Assembly (NCBI RefSeq): GCF_007677875.1
Contig: NZ_VEDO01000009.1
Coordinates: forward strand, 1-64,000
Source: Variovorax boronicumulans
GTDB taxonomy: Bacteria > Pseudomonadota > Gammaproteobacteria > Burkholderiales > Burkholderiaceae_C
Direction of reading: 5' to 3'
DNA length: 64,000 nucleotides
The translations under genes were made by a program, and so were the position numbers. This document shows, one piece after another, positions 1 to 8,162 of this stretch. The number at the start of each line of letters is the position of its first letter. Positions within the stretch are counted from its first letter, which is position 1. Below the pieces are notes generated by a model that saw nothing but the letters and a program-made list of their open reading frames with translations, did no database searches and was not told the origin of the DNA.

Positions 1-104
1 TACGCTCGGACAAGCGCAATGAGTCAGATGTTGAAGCGCGAGGTTCCCCGCGCAGCCCATGGCACTGGGCTCCTCGGCAGGGGCACAGGGGGAAGTCCCA
101 CACA

Positions 105-157
105 GGCCATCGCTGCGCTCGGCCTGGGGCTCGGGCCGTCGCTGCGCTAGGCCTGGG
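105..157. repeat. Imperfect tandem direct repeat, 24-bp units
   Basis: Two 24-bp copies (105-128 and 134-157) differ at two positions and are spaced with a 29-bp period; each contains TCGCTGCGCT followed by GGCCTGGG. They lie downstream of the first binding-protein gene. The rest of 1-190 shows no gene, no convincing terminator and no recognisable RNA. Confidence 0.55.
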
Positions 158-190
158 TGCGTGCGGGTCGGGAGTTGGCGATGCCGCATT

Positions 191-1873
191 TCAGAAGCCC
201 ATCTTCTTTTTCATCTCCTGGTCCACCCACATGCGTGCATAGATCGGCCCCGGCCGCGCCGCACCGGCGAACAACTCCCCGTCGTAGTTCTTCACCCAGG
301 GCCACCAGGCCGCGTAGTAGTACGGCGTGGGCATGAAGATGTACGGCGCGCCGGCCAGGATGTCGCGCGTGGCCTGCTTGATCCTGGCCTGGCGCGCGGG
401 CTCGTCGCGCTCGGCGTAGATGGCGTCCATCTGCGCATCGAACTTCGGGTCGGCCCACTGCGCGGCATTCCAGGTCTGGCCCGTCAGGAAGTTCTTGCGC
501 AGCGAGGTCGTCGGGTTGGTGAAGCCGTTGCTCATGTAGTAGCCCGGCGCATTGGTCTTGGAGGTCATGGCCGACAGGAAGGGCGCGTACTCCATGGACT
601 GGATCTCCATGCGCACGTTGACCTTCTGCAGGTAGCCGGCGATCAGTTGCAAGAGTTCCATGCTGTTGGGCTCGCAGGCGCAGACCTGCACCTTGAAGCT
701 GAAGCCCTTGGCATGGCCGGCCTCAGCCAGCAGCTTCTTCGCACCCTCGACGTCGTAGGTGAAAAGCTGCTTGACCTCGGGCGGCATGGCCGACAAAGGC
801 TCGTAGTAGCCCTCGAAGGCCGGGCTCATCGGGAAGCTGAACAGCTCGGCGTTGCCGCCGTAGAACTGCTGGACCACCTCCTGCTTGTTGACGGCCATGT
901 TCAGCGCGCGCCGCACGCGGATGTCGTCGAAGGGCTTCTGGTCCACGCGCATGGCCAGATAGTTGGCGCTGGTGGCCAGGAAGCGCTTCCACTTCAGCGC
1001 CGGTGCGTTCTTCTTGAGCTCGTCCACCGAGGTCCAGCGGATCGTCTCCAGGATGTCCAGCCGCGCCGTGCGCAACGCCGTCAGCTGCGAGGACTCGTCC
1101 TTGATCGTGCGGTAGGTGATGCCGTCGACGAAGGGCAGCTGCCAGGCCTGGCCGCCGATGCTCTCCTTGTCCCAGTAAAGCGGGTTCCTGACGTAGGTGT
1201 TGGCATTGCCTGCCACGAAGTTGCTGAGCAGGAAGGGCCCCGTGCCGTTGGCCTTGCGCCAGTCGCCGGCGCCGGCCTCCACCACCTCGCGCGGCACCAC
1301 GCTGGAGTAGTAGCCCCAGCCCCAGCGGTAGTCCCATTCGGCATTGAAGCTCTTGAAGCGGAACACCACGGTGTGCCTGTCCGTCGCCTCGACCGCGGCT
1401 ATGTGGTCGAAGTAGGTCGGGATCTTCTTGGGGCTCTTGTCCTGGCGGTTGTAGGAATAGACCACGTCGTCGGCCACGAGCTCGCGCTCGGCCATCACGC
1501 CTTCCTTGGCCGGGAACTTGATGCCCTTGCGCAGCTTGACGGTGAGCGTGAGCGGATCGGTCCAGGTCCAGCTCTCGGCCAGTTCTCCGCGCATGGCCTC
1601 GGCCGGCACCCAGGCGTCGGCCGCGAAGGCCTGCTTGCCGCCGTTGCGCTGCGCCTTGGACAGGTCGGCGGCGAACAGCTGCTCGTACATCTGGCCGGCG
1701 TCGTGGTTGAACTTCCAGTTCCAGTCCGCGCCGTCCCACGACAACGCGGTGCGCGTGACGTAGACCGTGCCCACGTTGAGCGTGCCGCCGTACTGCGGTT
1801 TGGCGGGGGCCTGGGCGAATGCCGCGCCGGCGGCAAGCCACGCCAAGCCGGCGATGGTGCGCAAGGGGGTCAT
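191..1873 (-). CDS. ABC transporter substrate-binding protein, family 5 (peptide/opine type)
   Basis: Periplasmic solute-binding component of a Dpp/Opp-type importer, 560 aa. The start at 1873 is preceded by a strong GGAGAC ribosome-binding site and gives a clean signal peptide ending in AAFAQA; an in-frame upstream extension is rejected. The mature protein opens with the PQYGGTL-type start usual for SBP_bac_5. A late FDDIRVRRALNMA segment is characteristic of the family. It is a close paralog of the next gene upstream, with long shared stretches and the same terminal KKKMGF. Substrate cannot be told; peptide, opine or other small organic ligands are possible. It is the last visible gene of the minus-strand operon. 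Confidence 0.9.
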   Translation of the reverse strand: MTPLRTIAGLAWLAAGAAFAQAPAKPQYGGTLNVGTVYVTRTALSWDGADWNWKFNHDAGQMYEQLFAADLSKAQRNGGKQAFAADAWVPAEAMRGELAESWTWTDPLTLTVKLRKGIKFPAKEGVMAERELVADDVVYSYNRQDKSPKKIPTYFDHIAAVEATDRHTVVFRFKSFNAEWDYRWGWGYYSSVVPREVVEAGAGDWRKANGTGPFLLSNFVAGNANTYVRNPLYWDKESIGGQAWQLPFVDGITYRTIKDESSQLTALRTARLDILETIRWTSVDELKKNAPALKWKRFLATSANYLAMRVDQKPFDDIRVRRALNMAVNKQEVVQQFYGGNAELFSFPMSPAFEGYYEPLSAMPPEVKQLFTYDVEGAKKLLAEAGHAKGFSFKVQVCACEPNSMELLQLIAGYLQKVNVRMEIQSMEYAPFLSAMTSKTNAPGYYMSNGFTNPTTSLRKNFLTGQTWNAAQWADPKFDAQMDAIYAERDEPARQARIKQATRDILAGAPYIFMPTPYYYAAWWPWVKNYDGELFAGAARPGPIYARMWVDQEMKKKMGF

Positions 1874-1925
1874 GCTGTCTCCTTCTCGTGGCGGGTCGTG
1901 CGCCCTGCGATGGCGCCGTGCTGCG

Positions 1926-3614
1926 TCAGAAACCCATCTTCTTCTTGAGCTCCTGGTCGACCCAGATGCGCGCATGGATGGGGCCGGGCCGCTCCGCGCC
2001 CGCGCGCAGCTCGCCGTTGTAGTTCTTGACCCAGGGCCACCAGGCCGTGTAGCGGTAGGGGGTGGGCAGCCAGATGTGCGGGGCCTTGTCGAGGATCTCG
2101 CGGGTCATGCCGCGCAGCATCTGCTGGCGCTTGGCCTCGTCGGGCTCGGCCAGCATGGCATCGATCTGCCTGTCGAATGCCGGGTCGCTGTACTGCGAGG
2201 GGTTCCAGGTCTGGCCCGTGGCGAAGGTCTTGCGCAGCGCTGTGGTCGGGTTGGTGGCGGCCAGGTTCACGAAGTAGCCCGGCGCGTTGGTCTTGGTGGT
2301 CATGGCCGACAGATAGGCCGGGTACTCCATGACCTGGATCTCCATCTTCACGTTGACCTTGGCCAGCTGGGCCGCGATTAGCGAGAGCAGATCGTTGTCC
2401 AGGCTGCCCGAATGGGTCTGCACCTTGAACGTGAAGCCCTTGGCCAGGCCCGCCTCCGCCAGCAGCTTCTTCGCCTGCTCGGGGTCGTGGTTGAACAGCG
2501 CCTGGATGCTGGCCGGCATGGACGACACGGGCTCGTGGTACGGCCCGTACGAGGGATGCATGGGATAGGACATCAACTCGGCGTTGCCGCCGTAGAACGA
2601 CTTCATGATCTGCGTGCGGTCGATCGCCATGTTCAGCGCACGCCGCACGCGGATGTCGTCGAAGGGCTTGGTGTCCACGCGCAGCGCCAGCACCGGGCCG
2701 TTGACGGCCAGGTAGCGGCTCCACTGCAGCTGTGGCGCGCTCTTCTTCAGTTCGTCCACGGCCGTCCAGCCCACCACCTCAAGCAGGTCCAGCCGGCCCG
2801 TGCGCAGCGCCGTGATGTAGGTCGACTCGTCCTTGATCAGCCGGTAGTTGATGGTGTCGACGAAGGGCAGCTTGTACTTCTGGCCGCCGATGGTTTCGCT
2901 GTCCCAGTAGTTGGCGTTCTTCGTGAAGGTGACGGCGTTGCCCTGCACGTAGTTGCTGATGCCGAAGGGCCCGGTGCCGTTGGCCTTGCGCCAATCCTTG
3001 GCGCCGGCTTCCACGACCTCCTTGGGCACGATGGCCGAGTAGTAGCCCCAGCCGAAGCGGTAATCCCACTCGGCATGGAAGGCCTTGAACGTGAAGACCA
3101 CGGTGCTGGCGTCCGTGGCCTCCACCTTCTCGATGTGGTCGAAGTAGTTGGGAATCTTCTTGGCGCTCTGCTCGTAGCGGTTGTAGCTGTAGACCACGTC
3201 CTGCGCGGTGAGCTCGCGCGCGGCCATGACGCCGTCCTTGGCCGGGAACATCACGCCCTTGCGCAGCTTGATCGCCACGCGGCGCGGGTTGTCCAGCATC
3301 TTCCAGCTCTCGGCCAGCTCGCCGCGGATCGCGTCGCTGGGCAGGAAGGCGTCGATCGTGAAGTCGTAGGGGCCGCCGTTGCGCTTGGCCTTGGACAGGT
3401 CGGCCGCGAACAGGGACTCGTAGGTGAGGCCCATGTCGTGGTTGAACTTCCAGGTCCAGTCGGCGCTGTCGAAGGACAGCGGCGGCACGGTCAGGAAGAT
3501 GGTACCGATGTTGATGGTGCCGCCGTACTGCGGCTTGGCGGGGGCCTGAGCGAGAGCCGAGGCTGCCGCCAGCGCGGCCACGAGAACACCGGCGAACCTG
3601 CGGGATGCGGTCAT
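1926..3614 (-). CDS. ABC transporter substrate-binding protein, family 5 (second paralog)
   Basis: Periplasmic binding protein of 562 aa, same family as the preceding entry. The start at 3614 follows GGAGACAG and gives a signal peptide cut after SALAQA. The mature start PAKPQYGGTINIG matches the paralog almost residue for residue, and both contain FDDIRVRRALNMA and end in KKKMGF. The two genes lie head to tail 52 bp apart, so this is a local duplication that has since diverged. Two binding proteins feeding one permease pair usually widens the substrate range; that role is inferred. Confidence 0.9.
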   Translation of the reverse strand: MTASRRFAGVLVAALAAASALAQAPAKPQYGGTINIGTIFLTVPPLSFDSADWTWKFNHDMGLTYESLFAADLSKAKRNGGPYDFTIDAFLPSDAIRGELAESWKMLDNPRRVAIKLRKGVMFPAKDGVMAARELTAQDVVYSYNRYEQSAKKIPNYFDHIEKVEATDASTVVFTFKAFHAEWDYRFGWGYYSAIVPKEVVEAGAKDWRKANGTGPFGISNYVQGNAVTFTKNANYWDSETIGGQKYKLPFVDTINYRLIKDESTYITALRTGRLDLLEVVGWTAVDELKKSAPQLQWSRYLAVNGPVLALRVDTKPFDDIRVRRALNMAIDRTQIMKSFYGGNAELMSYPMHPSYGPYHEPVSSMPASIQALFNHDPEQAKKLLAEAGLAKGFTFKVQTHSGSLDNDLLSLIAAQLAKVNVKMEIQVMEYPAYLSAMTTKTNAPGYFVNLAATNPTTALRKTFATGQTWNPSQYSDPAFDRQIDAMLAEPDEAKRQQMLRGMTREILDKAPHIWLPTPYRYTAWWPWVKNYNGELRAGAERPGPIHARIWVDQELKKKMGF

Positions 3615-3648
3615 GCTGTCTCCTTCTTTTTTGCTTTGGGGCTGCGTC

Positions 3649-4545
3649 TCAGCGCGTTCCGCGCATGCGGGGGTCCAGCAGATCGCGCAGCGCGTCGCCG
3701 AACACGTTGGTGGCGTACACCACGGCGGTCAGGCACAGGCCCGGTGCAAGCGCCAGCCACGGGCCTTCGAACATGAAGGTGCGCCCACTGCCCGACAGCA
3801 TCGAACCCCAGGTCGGTGCCGGCGGCGGCACGCCCAGGCCCAGGAAAGACAGGCCCGACTCGGCCAGGATGGCCGTGCCCACGCGCGTGGTGAACAGCAC
3901 GATGATGGGCGGCATCACGTTGGGCAGCACGTGGCGCCACAGGATGCGCGGGGTCGAGGCGCCGAGCGACTGCGCGGCGTGCACATAGGTGTTCTCGCGC
4001 ACCGAGATCACGGCCGAGCGCACGATGCGCGAGCCCGCGATGCCCAGCAGCACGCCCAGCGTGACGATGATCTGGGGCATGCCCGGGCCCAGCACCGAGA
4101 CCACCACGATCAGCACGACGAGGTCCGGGAAGCTCATCCAGGCGTCGACGAAGCGCTGCATGAACATGTCGAGCTTGCCGCCGAAGTAGCCGCTCACGAT
4201 GCCCAGCACGGCCGAGATCACGGTGGCCAGCAGCGCGGCCGCACAACCGATGATGACCGACAGCTGCGCGCCGTAAATGCAGCGCGACAGCAGGTCGCGG
4301 CCCAGGTTGTCGGTGCCGAACCAATGGGCCGCACTCGGCGGCTTGAGACGCTCCGCCGGCGAGATGTCGTTGAAGCCGTGCGGCGCGATGAAGTCCGCGA
4401 ACACGCCGCAGAACAGGAAAAACAGCAGCAGCGCGCCGCCGGCTGCGCCGAGCGGCTTCTCGCGGACGAGGCGACGCAGGAAGGCGATCACGCCACCGGT
4501 GACCGGAGCCGGGGCCGCAGCGGGAAGGGTCGTGGCTGTCGTCAT
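3649..4545 (-). CDS. ABC transporter permease, DppC/OppC type
   Basis: Inner-membrane permease subunit, 298 aa. After a short N-terminal tail comes the first membrane helix (about residues 30-50), the DppC hallmark HWFGTDNLGRD and the permease coupling motif region around SLGASTPRILWRHVLPN that contacts the ATPase. It ends in LLDPRMRG, typical of DppC. The start at 4545 lies 2 bp after the stop of the DppB partner. The frame stays open far upstream, but that part is antisense-like and out of family length. Downstream by 34 bp is the first binding protein, so transport components are co-transcribed. Confidence 0.9.
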   Translation of the reverse strand: MTTATTLPAAAPAPVTGGVIAFLRRLVREKPLGAAGGALLLFFLFCGVFADFIAPHGFNDISPAERLKPPSAAHWFGTDNLGRDLLSRCIYGAQLSVIIGCAAALLATVISAVLGIVSGYFGGKLDMFMQRFVDAWMSFPDLVVLIVVVSVLGPGMPQIIVTLGVLLGIAGSRIVRSAVISVRENTYVHAAQSLGASTPRILWRHVLPNVMPPIIVLFTTRVGTAILAESGLSFLGLGVPPPAPTWGSMLSGSGRTFMFEGPWLALAPGLCLTAVVYATNVFGDALRDLLDPRMRGTR

Positions 4546-4547
4546 GC

Positions 4548-5504
4548 TCAACGGTTCCTGACTTTGGGATCGAGCAGGCCGTAGCTCAGGTCGACCAGGA
4601 GATTGATGACCAGCACCGCCACGCCGACGATCAGGAACACACCGGTGACGATGGGGTAGTCGCGCTGGCTCACGGCCTCGAGCAGCAGCATGCCCATGCC
4701 GGGGATCACGAAGATCTGCTCGATGATCACGGCCCCGCCCAGCAGCAGCGGCGCCTGCAGGCCGATCAGCGTGACCACCGGGATCAGCGCGTTGCGCAGC
4801 GCATGCCGCAGCACGATCACACGCTCGCCGAGGCCCTTGGCCTGCGCGGTGCGGATGTAGTCCTGGCGCAGCACCTCCAGCATCATGGTGCGCGTCATGC
4901 GCATGGTGATGGCCGACAGCGAGGTGCCGAGCACGATACCGGGCACCAGCATCTGCTGCAGGTTCTTCCAGGGGTCGGCGAAGAAGCCCACGTAGTCGAT
5001 GGGCGGCGACCAGCCCCACCAGATCGAGGGGAAGACCACGACCATGGTGCCGAGCCAGAAGCTGGGCACGGCCAGCAGAAGGATGGAGAAGGAGCGCGCG
5101 GCGTAGTCGCCGGCCGTGTCCTGGCGCATCGCCGAGTAGATGCCGATGGGCAGCGCCATGGACAGCGAGACCACCAGCGCGATCAGGCCGAGCTCCATGG
5201 TCACGGGCAGGCGGTGGCCGATCTGCTCGGCCACCGACGTGCCCTGCCACAGCGAGGTGCCCAGGTCGCCATGGAACACGATGGCGCGCACCCAGAGCAG
5301 GTACTGGCGCCACATCGGCTGGTTCAGGCCCAGTGCGGCGACGAGTTGCTCGCGGCTCTTGGGTTCGGCCGAGATGTCGTTGTTGCTGAGCATGAGGTCG
5401 ACCACATCGCCCGGGATGAGCCGGATCGAGATGAAGACGATCAGGCTGGCGATGACCAGGGTCGGCAGCAGCGACAGCAGGCGGCGGGCGACGTAGGCGT
5501 GCAT
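4548..5504 (-). CDS. ABC transporter permease, DppB/OppB type
   Basis: Inner-membrane permease of 318 aa, first visible gene of the minus-strand ABC operon. It begins with the classic RRLLSLLPTLVIASLIVF first helix, followed by the RLIPGD motif of DppB proteins. The coupling helix region with AQAKGLGERVIVLRHALRNA is intact. Together with the DppC partner it forms the membrane channel. No ATP-binding subunit is encoded within the visible part of this cluster; it may lie left of the window or be borrowed from another system such as the one at 24.7-26.6 kb. Confidence 0.9.
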   Translation of the reverse strand: MHAYVARRLLSLLPTLVIASLIVFISIRLIPGDVVDLMLSNNDISAEPKSREQLVAALGLNQPMWRQYLLWVRAIVFHGDLGTSLWQGTSVAEQIGHRLPVTMELGLIALVVSLSMALPIGIYSAMRQDTAGDYAARSFSILLLAVPSFWLGTMVVVFPSIWWGWSPPIDYVGFFADPWKNLQQMLVPGIVLGTSLSAITMRMTRTMMLEVLRQDYIRTAQAKGLGERVIVLRHALRNALIPVVTLIGLQAPLLLGGAVIIEQIFVIPGMGMLLLEAVSQRDYPIVTGVFLIVGVAVLVINLLVDLSYGLLDPKVRNR

Positions 5505-5700
5505 GGATCAGACCCGCCCACCATCCGCGCAAGCGGCCAGGGAACATCGTTGGCGAAGCGTCACGGGTGATCGCATGGGTCTCCTTGATGTCATTGCGCC
5601 AGCTGCGGCAGCGGCTGTGCCGCGGGCGTTCCGGTGCGGGCAGTCTAGTGACGGATCCCCCGAATTGGAACGTGGGGTATGCCCCAACCTTGGAATGTCT

Positions 5701-5713
5701 CTTGTACGACAAG
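5701..5713. promoter_or_regulatory. Candidate operator palindrome in the ABC/SDR divergent region
   Basis: CTTGTACGACAAG is a perfect 5-bp inverted repeat with a 3-bp centre, a geometry used by many GntR and TetR regulators. It sits 67 bp upstream of the dehydrogenase start and 196 bp upstream of the divergent permease gene. A second inverted repeat, TGGGG-TATG-CCCCA, lies at 5673-5686. No cognate regulator gene is adjacent. The rest of 5505-5780 holds no gene. Confidence 0.35.
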
Positions 5714-5780
5714 CCCTACTGATGCTTGGGTTTAGAAAATGCGGTTTCACACGGTTGCAGAACGCACACAGGAGGCAGGC

Positions 5781-6545
5781 ATGTCACTCTTCGCACTCGA
5801 CGGCAAGGTCGCCGTCATCACCGGCTCATCGCGCGGCATCGGCCGGGCCATCGCCGAGCGCATGGCGGAACAGGGCGCGCGCGTGGTCATCTCCTCGCGC
5901 AAGGCTGGACCCTGCGACGAGGTGGCGGCCGCGATCAACGCGCGCCACGGCGCGGGCCGCGCGATCGCGGTGCCGGCCAACATTTCTTCCAAGGACGACC
6001 TCAAGCACCTCGTGGATGAAACGAACCGCCAACTCGGCGCCATCGACATCCTGGTGTGCAATGCCGCATCAAACCCCTACTACGGGCCCATGGCAGGGAT
6101 CACGGACGATCAGTTCCGCAAGGTGCTGGAGAACAACGTGATCGCCAACCACTGGCTGATCGGCTTCGTCGCGCCGCAGATGGTCGAGCGCAAAGACGGC
6201 GCCATCGTCATCGTCTCGTCCATCGGCGGGCTGCGCGGCTCACCCGTGATCGGCGCCTACAACATCTCCAAGGCAGCGGACTTCCAGCTGGCGCGCAACC
6301 TCGCCGTGGAGTACGGGCCGCACAACGTGCGCGTGAACTGCATCGCGCCCGGCCTGATCCGCACCGACTTCGCACGCGCGCTCTGGGAGAACCCGGACAC
6401 GCTGGCCAAGGCCACGTCCACCGCGCCGTTGCGGCGCATCGGCGAGCCCGACGAGATCGCGGGCGCGGCCATGTTCCTGGCCTCGAAAGCCGGTTCCTTC
6501 ATGACCGGCCAGGCCATCGTGGTCGACGGCGGCGTGACGATATGA
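5781..6545 (+). CDS. SDR-family NAD(P)-dependent oxidoreductase
   Basis: Short-chain dehydrogenase/reductase of 254 aa. The N-terminal cofactor motif TGSSRGIG (about residues 13-20) and the catalytic YNISK (YxxxK) with an upstream SSIGG serine are all present, so the enzyme should be active. The C-terminal FMTGQAIVVDGG is typical of FabG-like SDRs. The start at 5781 is chosen because AGGAGGC lies 6 bp before it; an in-frame ATG at 5739 has no such site. The two acyl-CoA dehydrogenases downstream suggest a role in acyl-CoA or fatty/isoprenoid acid breakdown, but the substrate is unknown. Confidence 0.9.
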   Translation: MSLFALDGKVAVITGSSRGIGRAIAERMAEQGARVVISSRKAGPCDEVAAAINARHGAGRAIAVPANISSKDDLKHLVDETNRQLGAIDILVCNAASNPYYGPMAGITDDQFRKVLENNVIANHWLIGFVAPQMVERKDGAIVIVSSIGGLRGSPVIGAYNISKAADFQLARNLAVEYGPHNVRVNCIAPGLIRTDFARALWENPDTLAKATSTAPLRRIGEPDEIAGAAMFLASKAGSFMTGQAIVVDGGVTI

Positions 6546-6588
6546 ACCCACCCCGTTTGGATTTCTCACTGCGTGTAGAAATCCCATC

Positions 6589-6602
6589 CCCCCTCGAGGG
6601 GG
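6589..6602. repeat. REP-like GC palindrome
   Basis: CCCCCTCGAGGGGG is a perfect 14-bp palindrome in the 189-bp gap between the dehydrogenase and the first acyl-CoA dehydrogenase, followed by GCGCCGCC and further GC-rich repeats. A related GCCCCC-TCT-GGGGGC element occurs at 58494-58508. Palindromes of this type are scattered between genes in Comamonadaceae; the function is not established. Confidence 0.5.
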
Positions 6603-6734
6603 CGCCGCCAGCGGCCTGGCTGAGCCAGTTCCGCGGCGTCTGCTGGCATGGCCTGCTCCGCGGCCTTTGGAGCAGCGGCTGGCGAGCCGGCTTCGTGTCC
6701 TGCACATGGCGCGCCAGCGCCGAGGAGAACTGAG

Positions 6735-7934
6735 ATGACGACGAACAGCGAAGAAGCACTTGCCGGCTTTCGCGCCGAGACGCGCGCCTGGCTCGAGGCC
6801 AACTGCCCGCCCGAGATGCGCCAGCCCGTTGCGAGCGAGGACGACATCTGCTGGGGTGGCCGCAACGCCAGCTTCAGCAGCGAGGCCCAGCGCCTGTGGC
6901 TCGAGCGCATGGCTGCGCGCGGCTGGACCGTGCCAACCTGGCCGCGCGACTGCGGCGGCGGCGGGCTCTCGCCGGAACAGGCCAAGGTGCTCGCGCAGGA
7001 GATGCGCGCGCTGGGCTGCCGGCCGCCGCTGTCGAGCTTCGGCATCTGGATGCTGGGGCCGGCGCTGCTCAAGTTCGGCACCGAGGCGCAGAAGCTGGAG
7101 CACCTGCCGCCGATTGCGCGCGGCGAGATCCGCTGGTGCCAGGGCTATTCCGAGCCCGGCGCGGGCTCGGACCTGGCGTCGCTGCAGACGCGCGCCGAAG
7201 ACCGCGGCGACCACTTCATCGTCAACGGCCAGAAGATCTGGACTTCGTACGCCGACCAGGCCGACTGGATCTTCTGCCTGGTGCGCACCGATCCCAAGGC
7301 CAGCAAGCACACCGGCATCAGCTTCGTGCTGTTCGACATGGCGAGCGAGGGGGTTTCGACCCGGCCCATCCTGCTGATCTCGGGCAAGTCGCCGTTCTGC
7401 GAAACCTTCTTCGACAACGTGCGTGTGGACAAGCGCAACCTGGTCGGCCAGGCCGGCGCCGGCTGGACGGTCGCCAAGTACCTGTTGACGCACGAGCGCG
7501 AGATGATCAGCGCGATCGGCGACCGCGCCGCGCCCACGCCGCTGGGCAGCACGGCGCTGCAGCAGGTCGGCGCGGACGCGCAAGGGCGGCTGGCAGACCC
7601 TGTGCTGCGCTCGCAGATCGCCGAATTCGAGGTAGACGAGGCAGCCTTCCGCGCCCTGCTCGCACGCTCCGGCGAGATGGCACGCGCAGGCCAGGCACAC
7701 CCGGCCTTCTCCTCGGTGCTCAAGTACTACGGCGCCGAACTCAACAAGCGCCGCCACGAACTGCTGATGGCCGCCGGTGGCAGCGACGCGCTGGAATGGG
7801 AGAGCGCGCGCTCGCAGCAGGGCCATGCGGCACGCGCCTGGCTGCGCACCAAGGGCAATTCCATCGAGGGCGGCACCAGCGAGGTGCAGCTCAACGTGGT
7901 CGCCAAACGCATCCTCGAACTGCCCGGAGCGTGA
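6735..7934 (+). CDS. Acyl-CoA dehydrogenase (catalytic member of a pair)
   Basis: FAD-dependent acyl-CoA dehydrogenase, 399 aa, oxidising an acyl-CoA to the 2-enoyl-CoA. The family flavin/substrate motif YSEPGAGSDLAS (about residues 137-148) and the C-terminal SIEGGTSEVQLN are present; the glutamate of IEGGT occupies the position of the MCAD-type catalytic base. The start at 6735 has GAGGAG just upstream. It is followed after a palindromic element by a second, shorter dehydrogenase that lacks this glutamate, which suggests a heteromeric enzyme. Substrate not identifiable; neighbours suggest acyl-CoA catabolism. Confidence 0.9.
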   Translation: MTTNSEEALAGFRAETRAWLEANCPPEMRQPVASEDDICWGGRNASFSSEAQRLWLERMAARGWTVPTWPRDCGGGGLSPEQAKVLAQEMRALGCRPPLSSFGIWMLGPALLKFGTEAQKLEHLPPIARGEIRWCQGYSEPGAGSDLASLQTRAEDRGDHFIVNGQKIWTSYADQADWIFCLVRTDPKASKHTGISFVLFDMASEGVSTRPILLISGKSPFCETFFDNVRVDKRNLVGQAGAGWTVAKYLLTHEREMISAIGDRAAPTPLGSTALQQVGADAQGRLADPVLRSQIAEFEVDEAAFRALLARSGEMARAGQAHPAFSSVLKYYGAELNKRRHELLMAAGGSDALEWESARSQQGHAARAWLRTKGNSIEGGTSEVQLNVVAKRILELPGA

Positions 7935-8156
7935 GAGCTTGTCAAGGAATGCCTTGAACTCACGCAAGACCCCGATGAACGCCATCTCCGACTTCAGCAC
8001 TGGCGCGCGGGGGTCTTGCCCTGCGGGCCGGGGCGCCCACAGGCGCCGGGCGGCGTTGCGCCGCTGGCCCGTATCCCAATACGGGCTGTGCGGCGCGCCT
8101 TGCCCGACACGCGCGGGCGCCCCGTCGCGAGTCCAATCCATTCCTTCACAAGCTCT
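7934..8156. repeat. 223-bp nested palindromic element with 18-bp terminal inverted repeats
   Basis: The ends are 18-bp inverted repeats with one mismatch (7934-7951 and 8139-8156; AGAGCTTGT, C or G, AAGGAATG). Inside are further nested pairs: GCAAGACCCC 7964-7973 with 8010-8019; GGGGCGCCC 8030-8038 with GGGCGCCCC 8115-8123; and a central hairpin, GCGCCGC 8058-8064 with GCGGCGC 8090-8096 enclosing GCCCGTAT-CCCA-ATACGGGC at 8067-8086. The left end overlaps the stop codon of the dehydrogenase. It has the form of a miniature inverted-repeat element; no target-site duplication was confirmed and no protein is encoded. Confidence 0.65.
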
Positions 8157-8162
8157 GATCCC

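Noticed and set aside
5665-5685. Possible sigma-54 promoter (TGGAACG...TATGC)
   Set aside because: The -24 and -12 elements deviate at key positions, and the spacing is not right.
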